A stretch of DNA of 6,562 nucleotides, from the NCBI GenBank assembly GCA_019422005.1, contig JAHZEF010000110.1, forward strand, positions 1,259 through 7,820. Reading direction: 5' to 3'. The notes beneath the pieces were generated by a model. The model ran no database searches. It was not told where the DNA came from and worked only from the letters and a program-made list of their open reading frames with translations. Shown piece by piece: positions 1-6,562 of this stretch. Position numbers and translations under genes: made by a program. How positions within the stretch are numbered: position 1 is the stretch's first letter; each line of letters begins with the position of its first letter. This DNA comes from Clostridiales bacterium (GTDB lineage Bacteria; Bacillota; Clostridia; Oscillospirales; Oscillospiraceae).

Positions 1-1170
1 GAGCAGGCCTTGACCGATTCTGGAATTTCTTTCTTTGCCAACAAATCCGGCGCCAATCTGCTCAGCGGCGTGACTGCGGAGTTTGCCATGCACTCCTCGC
101 TGACGGGAAAATGCCGCTACCCTTACGCGCTCATCGAGACCGATGAAGCGGCGTTCAAGGCCATCAGCCGGTATGTGACAGCGAAAGTGGTGGTGGTAAC
201 CAATGTTTTCCGTGATCAGCTGGACCGATATGGCGAGGTGACGCACACGCTGGAGAACATTCGGATCGGTATTTCCAACTGCCGGGATGCGATATTGTGC
301 ATCAACGCCGATGATTCCCTGTCCCGCTCGCTGGCCGACCAGGTGGAAAACCCCGTGCTGTTTTACGGGGTGGATACGCCGGTTTATGCGCACCGGGTGG
401 CCGAGCTCTCCGACGCGCCCTACTGTATCCGCTGCAAGCATGAGTATGTCTATGATTACGTGACTTACGGGCATCTGGGCGGATACCGGTGCCCTGCATG
501 CGGATACTGCCGGCCGGCCGCGGACGTTGCCGTAACAAAGGTGCTGTCCACCGATACGGAATGTTCCCGCGTGCTGATCCGCGCAGGGGATACGACCTAT
601 GATACCACAGTCAATCTGCCCGGCGGCTATAATATTTACAACGCCTGTGCCGCCATGGCCTGCGGGCGGGCCCTGGAGCTGAATCTGGATACCGTCTCCC
701 GCTCCCTTTCTTCCTTTGCCTGCGGTTTCGGGCGTATGGAGAAGTTTGAAATTGAAGGGACAAGCCTGCGCATGATTCTCATTAAGAATCCGGCCGGCTG
801 TAACCAGGTGCTTAATTTCCTGACCAATACCCAGGAGAACTCTGTCTTTGTAGTCTGCCTGAACGACCGGGCGCAGGACGGCAGAGACGTCAGCTGGATC
901 TGGGACGTGGATTTTGAAAAAGTGGCTGCAATGGGGGATCGGCTGGAGCGGCTTCTGGTGTCCGGGATCCGGGCGGATGATATGGCGGTGCGGTTCAAAT
1001 ACGCCGGAGTGCCGGCAGAAAAACTGCAGGTCATCAAGGACTACGGCGAATTGGTGCGCGCCTGTATTGCCCAGCGCAGTCCCGTCTATATTATGCCCAC
1101 CTATACGGCCATGCTGGGGCTGCGGGACAAGATCAGCAAAACATATGGATTCAAGGACTTCTGGGAATAG
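1..1170 (+). CDS. murT: MurT, Mur-ligase-like subunit of lipid II isoglutaminyl synthase (5' partial)
   Basis: MurT activates the alpha-carboxyl of D-glutamate in the lipid II stem peptide. With GatD it makes D-isoglutamine, in the cytoplasm at the membrane. The frame is open to base 1 (Glu-Gln-Ala precede the TTG at 10), so the gene starts outside the window. Compared from memory with S. aureus MurT, about 66 residues are missing, including the ATP-binding P-loop. Counting from the TTG codon, visible landmarks are KSGAN (12-16), the TN-x-FRDQLDRYGE block (64-76), NADD (99-102), GRM (241-243) and KNPAG (259-263). A four-cysteine ribbon typical of MurT lies at Cys139, Cys142, Cys161 and Cys164. 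In the C-terminal DUF1727 domain, DGRD-x-SW ends in Asp293, which aligns with S. aureus Asp349, the residue MurT contributes to the GatD active site. The stop at 1168-1170 lies 11 bases before the gatD start, so the two genes form an operon. No defect is visible in this part. Confidence 0.93.
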   Translation, partial: EQALTDSGISFFANKSGANLLSGVTAEFAMHSSLTGKCRYPYALIETDEAAFKAISRYVTAKVVVVTNVFRDQLDRYGEVTHTLENIRIGISNCRDAILCINADDSLSRSLADQVENPVLFYGVDTPVYAHRVAELSDAPYCIRCKHEYVYDYVTYGHLGGYRCPACGYCRPAADVAVTKVLSTDTECSRVLIRAGDTTYDTTVNLPGGYNIYNACAAMACGRALELNLDTVSRSLSSFACGFGRMEKFEIEGTSLRMILIKNPAGCNQVLNFLTNTQENSVFVVCLNDRAQDGRDVSWIWDVDFEKVAAMGDRLERLLVSGIRADDMAVRFKYAGVPAEKLQVIKDYGELVRACIAQRSPVYIMPTYTAMLGLRDKISKTYGFKDFWE

Positions 1171-1175
1171 GGAGG
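1171..1175 (+). promoter_or_regulatory. Ribosome binding site of gatD (GGAGG)
   Basis: GGAGG begins directly after the murT stop codon. It lies 6 bases before the ATG at 1182, the ideal spacing. The ATG at 1176 touches the Shine-Dalgarno sequence and cannot be served by it, so translation should start at 1182. The resulting N-terminus, MELKICHLYPDVLNLY, also matches the start of known GatD proteins. Confidence 0.8.
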
Positions 1176-1181
1176 ATGCGT

Positions 1182-1915
1182 ATGGAACTGAAGATTTGCC
1201 ATCTCTATCCGGATGTGCTGAATCTCTATGGTGATCGCGGCAACGTCCTGTGCATGGAGCAAAGGCTGCGCTGGCGGGGGATCGACGTGTTGACCACGGG
1301 GATTTCCGTGGGGCAGCCCCTGCGGGCGTCGGACTACGATTTGTTTTTTATCGGCGGCGGCCAGGATTTTGAACAGGAGGTTCTTCTGGAGGATCTTGGC
1401 GGAGGGAAAGCCGGTGAGATCCGTGCGGCAGTGGCCGACGGAAAGACGTTCCTGGCCATTTGCGGCGGGTAGCCGAGTGTGGGGAACGCCCATAAAACCC
1501 GGACGGCGTGCAGTGCGACTTCATTGGCGCGCTGGATCTGGATACCGTCGGATGTAAAGATCGCATGATCGGGAATTACATGTTCACATGCGAAGATCTC
1601 GGCGGAGCGACGGTGGTGGGATTTGAAAACCATTCCGGAAAGACATATTTGGGCGGGGGAGTCCGGCCCATGGGCAAGGTGCTTTCCGGATTCGGAAATA
1701 ATGGGGAAGACGGATACGAGGGCGCGCGGTTCCGGAATGTATTCGCCACCTATTCGCACGGATGCCTGCTGCCGAAAAATCCGGCGCTTTGCGACTGCAT
1801 TCTGACCGCAGCGCTGGCGTATAAATACGGCAGCGCTGCGCTTGCGCCGCTGGACGATACGCTGGAACTGGCGGCGCATCAATATATGGAGAAGCGGCTG
1901 GCTTCTCAAAAATAG
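1182..1915 (+). pseudogene. gatD: GatD, glutamine amidotransferase subunit of lipid II isoglutaminyl synthase (disrupted by stop and frameshift)
   Basis: GatD is a class I (CobB/CobQ-like) glutaminase that releases ammonia for MurT to amidate lipid II. The first frame (1182-1472, 96 residues) has NLYGDRGN, FFIGGG and the nucleophile motif ICGG. Its Cys94 falls at the same position as S. aureus Cys94. TAG follows at once (1470-1472), where a Tyr (GGYQ) is expected. The homology resumes in another frame, open from 1496 to the TAG at 1913-1915: DGVQCDFIGALDLDT, VGFENHSGKTY, GYGNN-like GFGNN and ATYSHGCLLPKN, whose His (1757-1759) matches catalytic His189. From the Gly-Gly to Asp-Gly the family has 11 codons (33 bases). 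Here there are 32, a net loss of one base, plus several substitutions. The total of 734 bases is one short of the 735 bases expected for a roughly 244-residue protein, so nothing else is missing. This is either real gene decay or a local sequence error. I cannot tell which, though the intact flanks and intact murT favour an error or a very recent event. Confidence 0.85.
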
Positions 1916-1954
1916 AGGGCTGCCGCCCGGTGCGCCGGCATTTCAGGACAGTGC

Positions 1955-1985
1955 GGAGCGTCCCTGTGCCGGGGCGCTCCATTTT
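1955..1985 (+). terminator. Intrinsic terminator after gatD
   Basis: A 10-bp stem pairs GGAGCGTCCC (1955-1964) with GGGGCGCTCC (1971-1980), with one T-G pair and a TGTGCC loop. It is followed by ATTTT (1981-1985). It lies 39 bases after the gatD stop, the expected place for the end of the murT-gatD transcript. The T-run is short, so termination may be incomplete. Confidence 0.72.
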
Positions 1986-2046
1986 AAATCCGGGGCAGCG
2001 CAGCGTCCTGCAGCGGGTACAGCGCTTTGCGCCTGTATGGCGGGGG

Positions 2047-2075
2047 AACGGAGGCCGGGGATGGCCTTCCGTTTT
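2047..2075 (+). terminator. Second terminator-like hairpin upstream of the MoxR gene
   Basis: The left arm AACGGAGGCC (2047-2056) pairs with GGCCTTCCGTT (2063-2073) around a GGGGAT loop, with one bulged T at 2068. TTTT (2072-2075) overlaps the foot of the stem, as in a rho-independent terminator. It sits 67 bases before the MoxR start. It could be a back-up terminator for murT-gatD or, if a promoter lies upstream of it, a leader attenuator of the MoxR operon. The sequence alone does not decide between these. Confidence 0.45.
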
Positions 2076-2129
2076 CAACGTGCTGTGCGGAGGGCGGAAG
2101 CCGGCCCGGGAAAGGCAGATGACAGCCAT

Positions 2130-2136
2130 GGAGGAG
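2130..2136 (+). promoter_or_regulatory. Ribosome binding site of the MoxR gene (GGAGGAG)
   Basis: GGAGGAG ends 6 bases before the ATG at 2143. This fixes the start there rather than at the upstream in-frame ATGs at 2119 and 2128 or the GTG at 1930. The ATG at 2128 overlaps the Shine-Dalgarno sequence itself, and nothing comparable precedes the ATG at 2119. Confidence 0.8.
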
Positions 2137-2142
2137 CGACGG

Positions 2143-3072
2143 ATGAACGATACAAGACTCGCAGCCAGAGTGATTGCGGAAGTGAAAAAGGTGATTGTCG
2201 GCAAGGATGAGGTGCTGATTAAGATGCTGCTGGCCATTCTTGCCGGCGGCCATATCCTTCTGGAGGATATTCCCGGCGTCGGCAAGACGACGATGGCGCT
2301 GGCTTTTTCCCGGGCGCTGGGGCTTCGCTACGGCCGCGTGCAGTTTACGCCGGATGTCATGCCGTCTGACCTCACCGGCTTTTCCATGGTGAACCGGGCG
2401 ACCGGCCAGCTGGAGTATCAGCCCGGCGCCCTGCTCTGCAACCTGTTTCTTGCCGACGAACTCAACCGGGCGACCAGCCGTACCCAGTCGGCGCTGCTGG
2501 AGGCAATGGAGGAAGGGCAGGTTACGGTCGATGGCGTCAGCCATCCGATTCCGCAGCCGTTTCTGGTCATTGCCACGCAGAACCCGACCGGCGCATCCGG
2601 AACCCAGCTGCTGCCGGACTCGCAGCTGGACCGGTTTATGCTGCGCCTGACCATTGGGTATCCGCGCCCGGCCGATGAACTGGAGCTGCTTCGCCGCAGG
2701 CAGCAGGGCGGGGAACCGGGGAATGTTCGCCAGGTTATCTCCCATGCGGAGCTTTCTGAACTGCGTACGGCGGTAGATCATATTTTTATTGCGGAGGATC
2801 TGCTGGACTATATCGTGCGCCTGGTGGGCGCCACCCGCAGCCATCCCCGTATCCTGCAGGGAGCAAGCCCGCGCGCCGCCCTGGCGCTGGCTTCTGCCAG
2901 CCGGGCAACCGCCTTTCTGCATGGCCGGGATTACGCCGTGCCCGAGGATATTCGTTCCATCTTCCCGGATGCCATTGCGCACCGCCTGATCCCGGTTGCC
3001 GGCGGCCCATCGGAGAGCAGCGAAGCGGTGAAGGAGATTCTGAACCTGGTGGAAGCCCCGAAGATCCGATAG
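2143..3072 (+). CDS. MoxR-family AAA+ ATPase
   Basis: MoxR proteins are cytoplasmic AAA+ ATPases thought to act as chaperones that mature or remodel partner proteins, usually encoded next door. The 309-residue product has the family's usual length and order. The Walker A motif is IPGVGKTT (43-50, Lys48). The MoxR-typical FTPDVMPSDLTG is at 68-79. Walker B is LFLADELNRA (101-110, Asp105 and Glu106). The sensor 1 region is ATQNP (144-148), the arginine finger is in LDRF (162-165, Arg164), and sensor 2 is in GASPRA (240-245, Arg244), followed by the C-terminal helical lid. All catalytic residues are present, so the enzyme should be active. The start at 2143 follows a strong ribosome binding site. 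The frame stays open back to 1930, but that stretch is unlike any MoxR N-terminus and runs through the terminator. The DUF58 gene begins 2 bases after the stop, so the DUF58 protein is the likely client. I see no convincing promoter in front. Confidence 0.95.
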   Translation: MNDTRLAARVIAEVKKVIVGKDEVLIKMLLAILAGGHILLEDIPGVGKTTMALAFSRALGLRYGRVQFTPDVMPSDLTGFSMVNRATGQLEYQPGALLCNLFLADELNRATSRTQSALLEAMEEGQVTVDGVSHPIPQPFLVIATQNPTGASGTQLLPDSQLDRFMLRLTIGYPRPADELELLRRRQQGGEPGNVRQVISHAELSELRTAVDHIFIAEDLLDYIVRLVGATRSHPRILQGASPRAALALASASRATAFLHGRDYAVPEDIRSIFPDAIAHRLIPVAGGPSESSEAVKEILNLVEAPKIR

Positions 3073-3074
3073 CC

Positions 3075-4073
3075 ATGATACGGAGAAGAATTGCCTATTG
3101 CGCCGTGCTGCTTGCGCTGGCGCTGCTTCAGATTTTTTCCGACCACTATCTGGCGTTTTTTGCATTGACGCTGGCGGTGATCCTGCCGGCCCTGTCCTTC
3201 TGCCTGAGCCTGCCTGCGATGCTGGCCTGCCGGATCAGCGCGGCGCCGCAAAGCGCCGCGGCGGGCCGCGGGACGGCCACGCGCTGGCTGCTTACGGTGG
3301 ATAACCGGCGCCGCCTCCCGCTGGCCAGAATTACGCTGCGCCTGAAGCTCTGCAACCGGATGACGGGAAAGCGGTCTTTTGAACGCCTGCGCCTGTCCGG
3401 CGCATCCCGTCCGCGGCGCCTTGTGATCCCGGCAGATACTTCGCACTGCGGCCTGCTGGAATGCAGTGTGACGCAGATCCGGGTGTGCGACTGCCTGGGG
3501 CTGTTCTCCCTGCGCCGCCCGACGCCGCCTCCCGCGCTGATGCCGGTTCTCCCGCTGCTGGATGCGGAGGGGAAAATACCGGAAGAGCCGGAACGGGGGC
3601 GGCAGGGCGGGGCGGTTCTGCCGGCCGGACGCGGCGGAGGAACCGGCGAGGAGTATGAGCTGCGCCCTTACCGCCCCGGAGATCCGGTGCGGCTGATTCA
3701 CTGGAAACTGTCCTCCAAGCGGGATGAACTGGTGTTCCGGGAGATGATGGAAACCCGCCAGACAATTCCTCTGCTGCTGTTCGATCATTTTGGGACGCCG
3801 GATGAGATGGACCGGATCCTGGACCGGCTGTATACTGTGAGCCATAGCCTGCTGGAGCGGCAGCGGCTCCATCGGATTCAGTGGCGCCACCCGCTGACCG
3901 GGATTCTGCGGGAGCATCAAATCTCCGGCGGGCGGGATCTGGAACGCTGCATGGCTGCCGCTTTGGAGGATCCGGCTCCGCTTGCCGGGAAAAGCATCTT
4001 TGAAGAAGAAACTCTGCCGCGGAAAACGGCCGGTGACTGGATCATCCGAATCGGCCGGGAGAAGGAAGCATGA
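3075..4073 (+). CDS. DUF58 domain membrane protein
   Basis: The 332-residue protein begins with two hydrophobic segments (about 7-22 and 26-49), giving a short membrane hairpin with the rest in the cytoplasm. A beta-rich region follows (about 68-150). The DUF58 signature EYELRPYRPGDPVRLIHW continues to about 225 (from 193), with the conserved PGD (201-203), HW (209-210) and KRDEL (215-219). After it comes a von Willebrand A-like strand, IPLLLFDHFGT (231-241). The Asp-x-Ser-x-Ser metal site is not preserved there, so metal binding is doubtful. DUF58 proteins have no proven enzymatic activity and are regarded as partners of MoxR ATPases. The gene starts 2 bases after the MoxR stop and has no good Shine-Dalgarno sequence (only a weak GAAG, 11 bases away), which suggests translational coupling to the ATPase gene. 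Its stop overlaps the next start (ATGA, 4070-4073). The operon position and domain make the family call firm; the biological role is unknown. Confidence 0.92.
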   Translation: MIRRRIAYCAVLLALALLQIFSDHYLAFFALTLAVILPALSFCLSLPAMLACRISAAPQSAAAGRGTATRWLLTVDNRRRLPLARITLRLKLCNRMTGKRSFERLRLSGASRPRRLVIPADTSHCGLLECSVTQIRVCDCLGLFSLRRPTPPPALMPVLPLLDAEGKIPEEPERGRQGGAVLPAGRGGGTGEEYELRPYRPGDPVRLIHWKLSSKRDELVFREMMETRQTIPLLLFDHFGTPDEMDRILDRLYTVSHSLLERQRLHRIQWRHPLTGILREHQISGGRDLERCMAAALEDPAPLAGKSIFEEETLPRKTAGDWIIRIGREKEA

Positions 4074-6340
4074 AAAAACAATGGAAGGAACTCCGGCCGG
4101 CCGGCCCGCAGTCTGCCGCCGGCCTCTGTATCCTGGCGGACGGGTGCCTGATGCTTCTGGCGCTGATCGGGACGGTTTTCAGCTTTGTAAGCGCTTATGG
4201 GATCCAGGCCGACCGGATGGCGCTGTTCGGTGTCTGCCTGACGCTCACACTGCTGTCCCTGATTTTTTTTGCACTGCCGAAGCGCGGGCAGCTGGCGGCC
4301 ATCCTGCTGGCGGCTGTGGTGTTTGCATCACTGATCTGGAAATTCCGCATCACATTGTGGGAAGGCGGACTGCTGACGGCCGGGAAGGTAGCCGCTGTTC
4401 TGCAGCTGGCGCTTGCGGCGGCGGTTTCGTCCCGGCCCGTCCATGCGGTGACCTGCGCCCTGTCTGCGGCGGCAGCCCTGCTGGCTGTTCCTCTGGCCTG
4501 GGCGGTGCTCCGGGGCCGTTCGGCGGGGCTGACGATTCTTTTGACGGCGCCTTGGCTGCTCCCAGCGCTGGTCGTGGAGGCCTTTCCGGATTGGCTGCCG
4601 CTGATGCTGTTGGCGGCATGCTGGTGCGTTATGCTGATGAGCAGCCTTTGCTGGCGGGATGATCCGGTCGGAGGCGCAGGGTTTTCCCTGCTTTGTCTGC
4701 CACCGGTGGCGCTGCTGCTGGCGCTTTTGAGCGTGTGTGTGCCGCGGGAGGCCTATCGCCAGCCAGCGTGGACGGAGACGGCAAGGACTTACCTGGAGGA
4801 TGCGGCGGACCATTTTCTCCGAAGCGACGGTGCAATGGGCGGCCTGGCATCCCTGCTGCCGGGCTCCGGCGCGGATGTCAGCGTCCGGCTGGATGAGGCG
4901 GGGCCGAGGAATTTTACAGGAAGGACGGTTCTGCGGGTACAGTCGGAACACGCAGGGCGTGTTTATCTCCGCGGAACGGCGGCTGCAGTCTATACCGGGG
5001 ACGCCTGGCTGCCGCTGGAGGACGGGGCCTATGCTGCAGCCGGACTGTCGGACGGCGACGGGAATCAGGTACTGAATGGATATGAGCCTCTGAATTTTCC
5101 GTCCCTTACAGCGCTGGGACGCCCCTATTATGAGATGGTGATCGAATACCCTGGTTCCCTGGATGGGTGTATGTTTACACCATATCAGCTGGCGACGACG
5201 CCGGATGAGATTTCAGAGTGGGATGTTGTCAACGCTACACAGCTGGACCGGAATGTTGGAGTCCGGGAAAAAAACCTGTACTATAAGCCGGATGCGCTGC
5301 CGGACGATGCAATGCAGCCGCTCCCATGGGCTGCAGCGGAGGCAGAGGCGGCCTATCGTGCGTTTGTCCATGAGAATTATCTGGATGTGCCGGACTCTTT
5401 TCCGGAGATTTACCGCGATTGGGCGCTCCGCCTGCAGGCTGAGTTTGATGACAGCGAGCTTTCCGGCTGGACGCCGGACGCTCAGGTTTTTCAATACGGC
5501 GCATACGGAAGCTCGCTGTACACTGCCGGCTGGATTGCACACCTGCTGGATCTCAGTACGGAATATGATCTCCAGACGCCCTATACGCCGGAGGGCGAGG
5601 ACTTTGTCGGATATTTTCTGAATGAAAGCCACAGAGGGTATTGCGTGCATTACGCCAGTGCCGGTGTGCTGCTTCTGCGCGCCTATGGAATTCCGGCGCG
5701 CTACGTCAGCGGTTATACGGCGGAGCTTCCGGCAGCCGAACAGGTCAGCGTACCGGATTCCGCAGCCCATGCGTGGGTGGAAATTTATCTGGACGGCTAT
5801 GGCTGGTACCCGGTGGATATGACGCCGGCCTCCGCCACCGGAATCACGCCGGAATCGCAGCAGCCGCCGGCTCCGGCTCCGGCAGAGCGGCAGCCGGAGC
5901 CGGAACGGCAGCCTGCCGCTTCGCAAACGCCGGCGCGCCCGGATAACCCCGGGCCGCAGGAACCGGAACAGAGCGCGCCTCAGGAGACGGCGAAAGCTGA
6001 CGCAGGCTGGCTTTGGACCTGCATTCCGCTGTGCCTGGCTGCGGCTGTGCCGCTCCGAAGTGTTCTGACGGGATATCGGCGGAGGCGTCGGCTTTACGGG
6101 CCGGATGTCAATGCGGCGGTCATTGCGGCATACGGCCATCTGGGTCGGCTTGCGCCGTGGGGAGCACGGCCGGATGCCGTTCTGGGGGAATTGGCGCGCA
6201 AAGCCCGATTCAGCCAGCATCGGCTGACGGAAGAGGAGCGGACCGATGCGCTGGCGTCTTGGCGCCGCGAGTGTGAACGTGTCATGGGAGCCCTGCCGCG
6301 CTGGAAGCGCTGGTATGTGCGCTGGATCCTGGCGCTTTAA
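4070..6340 (+). CDS. Membrane-anchored transglutaminase-like protein (TgpA-like architecture)
   Basis: A large integral membrane protein (756 residues) with a papain-like transglutaminase core, probably facing outward. About eight hydrophobic segments occupy residues 20-224. An extracytoplasmic beta region follows (about 267-400), with the family-typical YLRGTAAAVYTGDAW (299-313). The catalytic core carries a full triad: Cys525 in GYCVHYASA, His567 in AAHAWVEIY and Asp583 in YPVDMTP. A Pro/Glu/Gln-rich tether (about 592-640) leads to a last membrane helix (about 647-663), then a basic RRRRR patch (670-674) and a cytoplasmic tail resembling DUF4129 (PDAVLGELARKARF and following). This order matches P. 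aeruginosa TgpA, a transglutaminase-fold protease or peptidase. Whether this one cross-links, cleaves or hydrolyses is not visible. The substrate may be an envelope protein or a peptide (inference). The start ATG overlaps the DUF58 stop and is preceded by GGAG 8 bases away (4058-4061). It is the last gene of the operon. Confidence 0.92.
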   Translation: MKKQWKELRPAGPQSAAGLCILADGCLMLLALIGTVFSFVSAYGIQADRMALFGVCLTLTLLSLIFFALPKRGQLAAILLAAVVFASLIWKFRITLWEGGLLTAGKVAAVLQLALAAAVSSRPVHAVTCALSAAAALLAVPLAWAVLRGRSAGLTILLTAPWLLPALVVEAFPDWLPLMLLAACWCVMLMSSLCWRDDPVGGAGFSLLCLPPVALLLALLSVCVPREAYRQPAWTETARTYLEDAADHFLRSDGAMGGLASLLPGSGADVSVRLDEAGPRNFTGRTVLRVQSEHAGRVYLRGTAAAVYTGDAWLPLEDGAYAAAGLSDGDGNQVLNGYEPLNFPSLTALGRPYYEMVIEYPGSLDGCMFTPYQLATTPDEISEWDVVNATQLDRNVGVREKNLYYKPDALPDDAMQPLPWAAAEAEAAYRAFVHENYLDVPDSFPEIYRDWALRLQAEFDDSELSGWTPDAQVFQYGAYGSSLYTAGWIAHLLDLSTEYDLQTPYTPEGEDFVGYFLNESHRGYCVHYASAGVLLLRAYGIPARYVSGYTAELPAAEQVSVPDSAAHAWVEIYLDGYGWYPVDMTPASATGITPESQQPPAPAPAERQPEPERQPAASQTPARPDNPGPQEPEQSAPQETAKADAGWLWTCIPLCLAAAVPLRSVLTGYRRRRRLYGPDVNAAVIAAYGHLGRLAPWGARPDAVLGELARKARFSQHRLTEEERTDALASWRRECERVMGALPRWKRWYVRWILAL

Positions 6341-6362
6341 GCATATACGGAAAAGCAGGGCA

Positions 6363-6385
6363 GGCTCCGGGAATTTTCCGGAGCC
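6363..6385. terminator. Hairpin between convergent genes, possible bidirectional terminator
   Basis: GGCTCCGG (6363-6370) pairs perfectly with CCGGAGCC (6378-6385) around GAATTTT. The stem can be extended inward by one G-T and one A-T pair. It lies 22 bases after the transglutaminase stop and 51 bases beyond the stop of the minus-strand gene, where both transcripts should end. There is no T-run after the plus-strand stem. On the minus strand TTTT comes only after an 8-base gap, so classic intrinsic termination is weakly supported. Confidence 0.45.
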
Positions 6386-6436
6386 GGCCAATACATGTGA
6401 TGAAGCTGAAAGATACGGTTTGGGATCGATCTGCGG

Positions 6437-6562
6437 TCAGCTGTAAACCTCCGGACAGAGTTCCCGAATCTTTGCCTGCAGGCTTTTCAGATCCCGAAAT
6501 GTATCCGGACGTTTTGTAATGTCACGCAGCAGAGCGGACGGGTGAAACATGGACATGAACCA
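6437..6562 (-). CDS. Family 4 uracil-DNA glycosylase, C-terminal fragment (gene runs off the window)
   Basis: The minus strand is open from the window edge to the TGA at 6437-6439, giving 41 residues in frame. The fragment starts WFMSMFHPSALLRD and ends with LCPEVYS. HPSALLR is the characteristic C-terminal motif of family 4 uracil-DNA glycosylases (HP[AS]ALLR), whose His takes part in uracil excision. The following charged helix (FRDLKSLQAKIREL) fits the family's C-terminus, which often reads as a DFK-type helix. The enzyme removes uracil from DNA to start base-excision repair. In the family it carries an iron-sulfur cluster whose cysteines lie in the missing part. Full-length members have roughly 190-220 residues, so about four fifths of the gene is outside the window. 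It is convergent with the transglutaminase operon and functionally unrelated to it. The call rests on one short motif plus its context. Confidence 0.78.
   Translation of the reverse strand, partial: WFMSMFHPSALLRDITKRPDTFRDLKSLQAKIRELCPEVYS

Noticed and set aside
1176..1181. gatD start at the first ATG (1176)
   Set aside because: It directly abuts GGAGG with no spacer. The ATG at 1182 has the proper 6-base spacing and the family-like N-terminus.
1467..1510. Programmed frameshifting or stop-codon recoding in gatD
   Set aside because: No slippery heptamer, downstream pseudoknot or SECIS-like structure is evident. GatD is not known to use recoding, and the frame must be corrected beyond a single TAG readthrough because a one-base shift also follows.
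1930..2142. N-terminal extension of the MoxR reading frame by 71 residues from a GTG
   Set aside because: The extension is Arg/Pro-rich, unlike MoxR proteins, and is read through the gatD terminator. The ATG at 2143 has an ideally placed GGAGGAG.
1984..3165. Long minus-strand open frame (393 codons) opposite the MoxR gene
   Set aside because: It is antisense to a gene with complete AAA+ motifs. Its translation is Gln/Arg/Ala-rich with no recognisable domain, a common artefact in GC-rich coding DNA.
3982..4662. 226-codon plus-strand frame overlapping the DUF58 end and the transglutaminase start
   Set aside because: It is in an alternative frame to two well-supported genes, is Gly/Ala/Arg-rich and shows no motif.
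5213..6391. Long minus-strand open frame (392 codons) opposite the transglutaminase gene
   Set aside because: Its composition is Arg/Gln-rich and low in complexity, with no domain. It covers the conserved catalytic triad of the plus-strand gene, so it is a shadow frame.

Overview
The window looks like chromosomal DNA from a GC-rich Gram-positive bacterium of the Clostridia, possibly Oscillospiraceae-like. The evidence is a MurT/GatD lipid II amidation pair (typical of Gram-positive cell walls), strong GGAGG-type ribosome binding sites, tightly packed genes and GC-rich third codon positions. The exact taxon is an inference, since no rRNA or marker gene is present.

Region 1 (1-1915) holds the peptidoglycan amidation pair. 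The 3' part of murT (MurT, Mur-ligase-like subunit of lipid II isoglutaminyl synthase) enters from the left edge. It is followed 11 bases later by gatD, the glutaminase subunit. gatD is broken as written: an in-frame TAG sits directly after the catalytic Cys-Gly-Gly, and a net one-base loss separates the two halves of the protein. Both halves keep their catalytic residues.

Region 2 (1916-2142) is a 227-base gap. It holds one good intrinsic terminator and a second terminator-like hairpin. I could not see a convincing promoter in it.

Region 3 (2143-6340) is a three-gene operon: a MoxR-family AAA+ ATPase, a DUF58 membrane protein and a 756-residue membrane-anchored transglutaminase-like protein. 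The genes are 2 bases apart (ATPase to DUF58) and overlap by ATGA (DUF58 to transglutaminase), so they are almost certainly co-transcribed and translationally coupled. This trio recurs in many bacteria. The likely picture is a cytoplasmic MoxR ATPase acting as a chaperone on the DUF58 protein at the membrane, with a transglutaminase/protease-fold enzyme on the outer face. The substrate is unknown.

Region 4 (6341-6562) has a short convergent gap with a perfect 8-bp GC-rich hairpin, then the C-terminal end of a minus-strand family 4 uracil-DNA glycosylase running off the right edge.

I found no mobile element, CRISPR array, tRNA, rRNA or riboswitch. The gene content is of known types. The observation most worth checking is the gatD lesion; nothing here amounts to a clearly new system.
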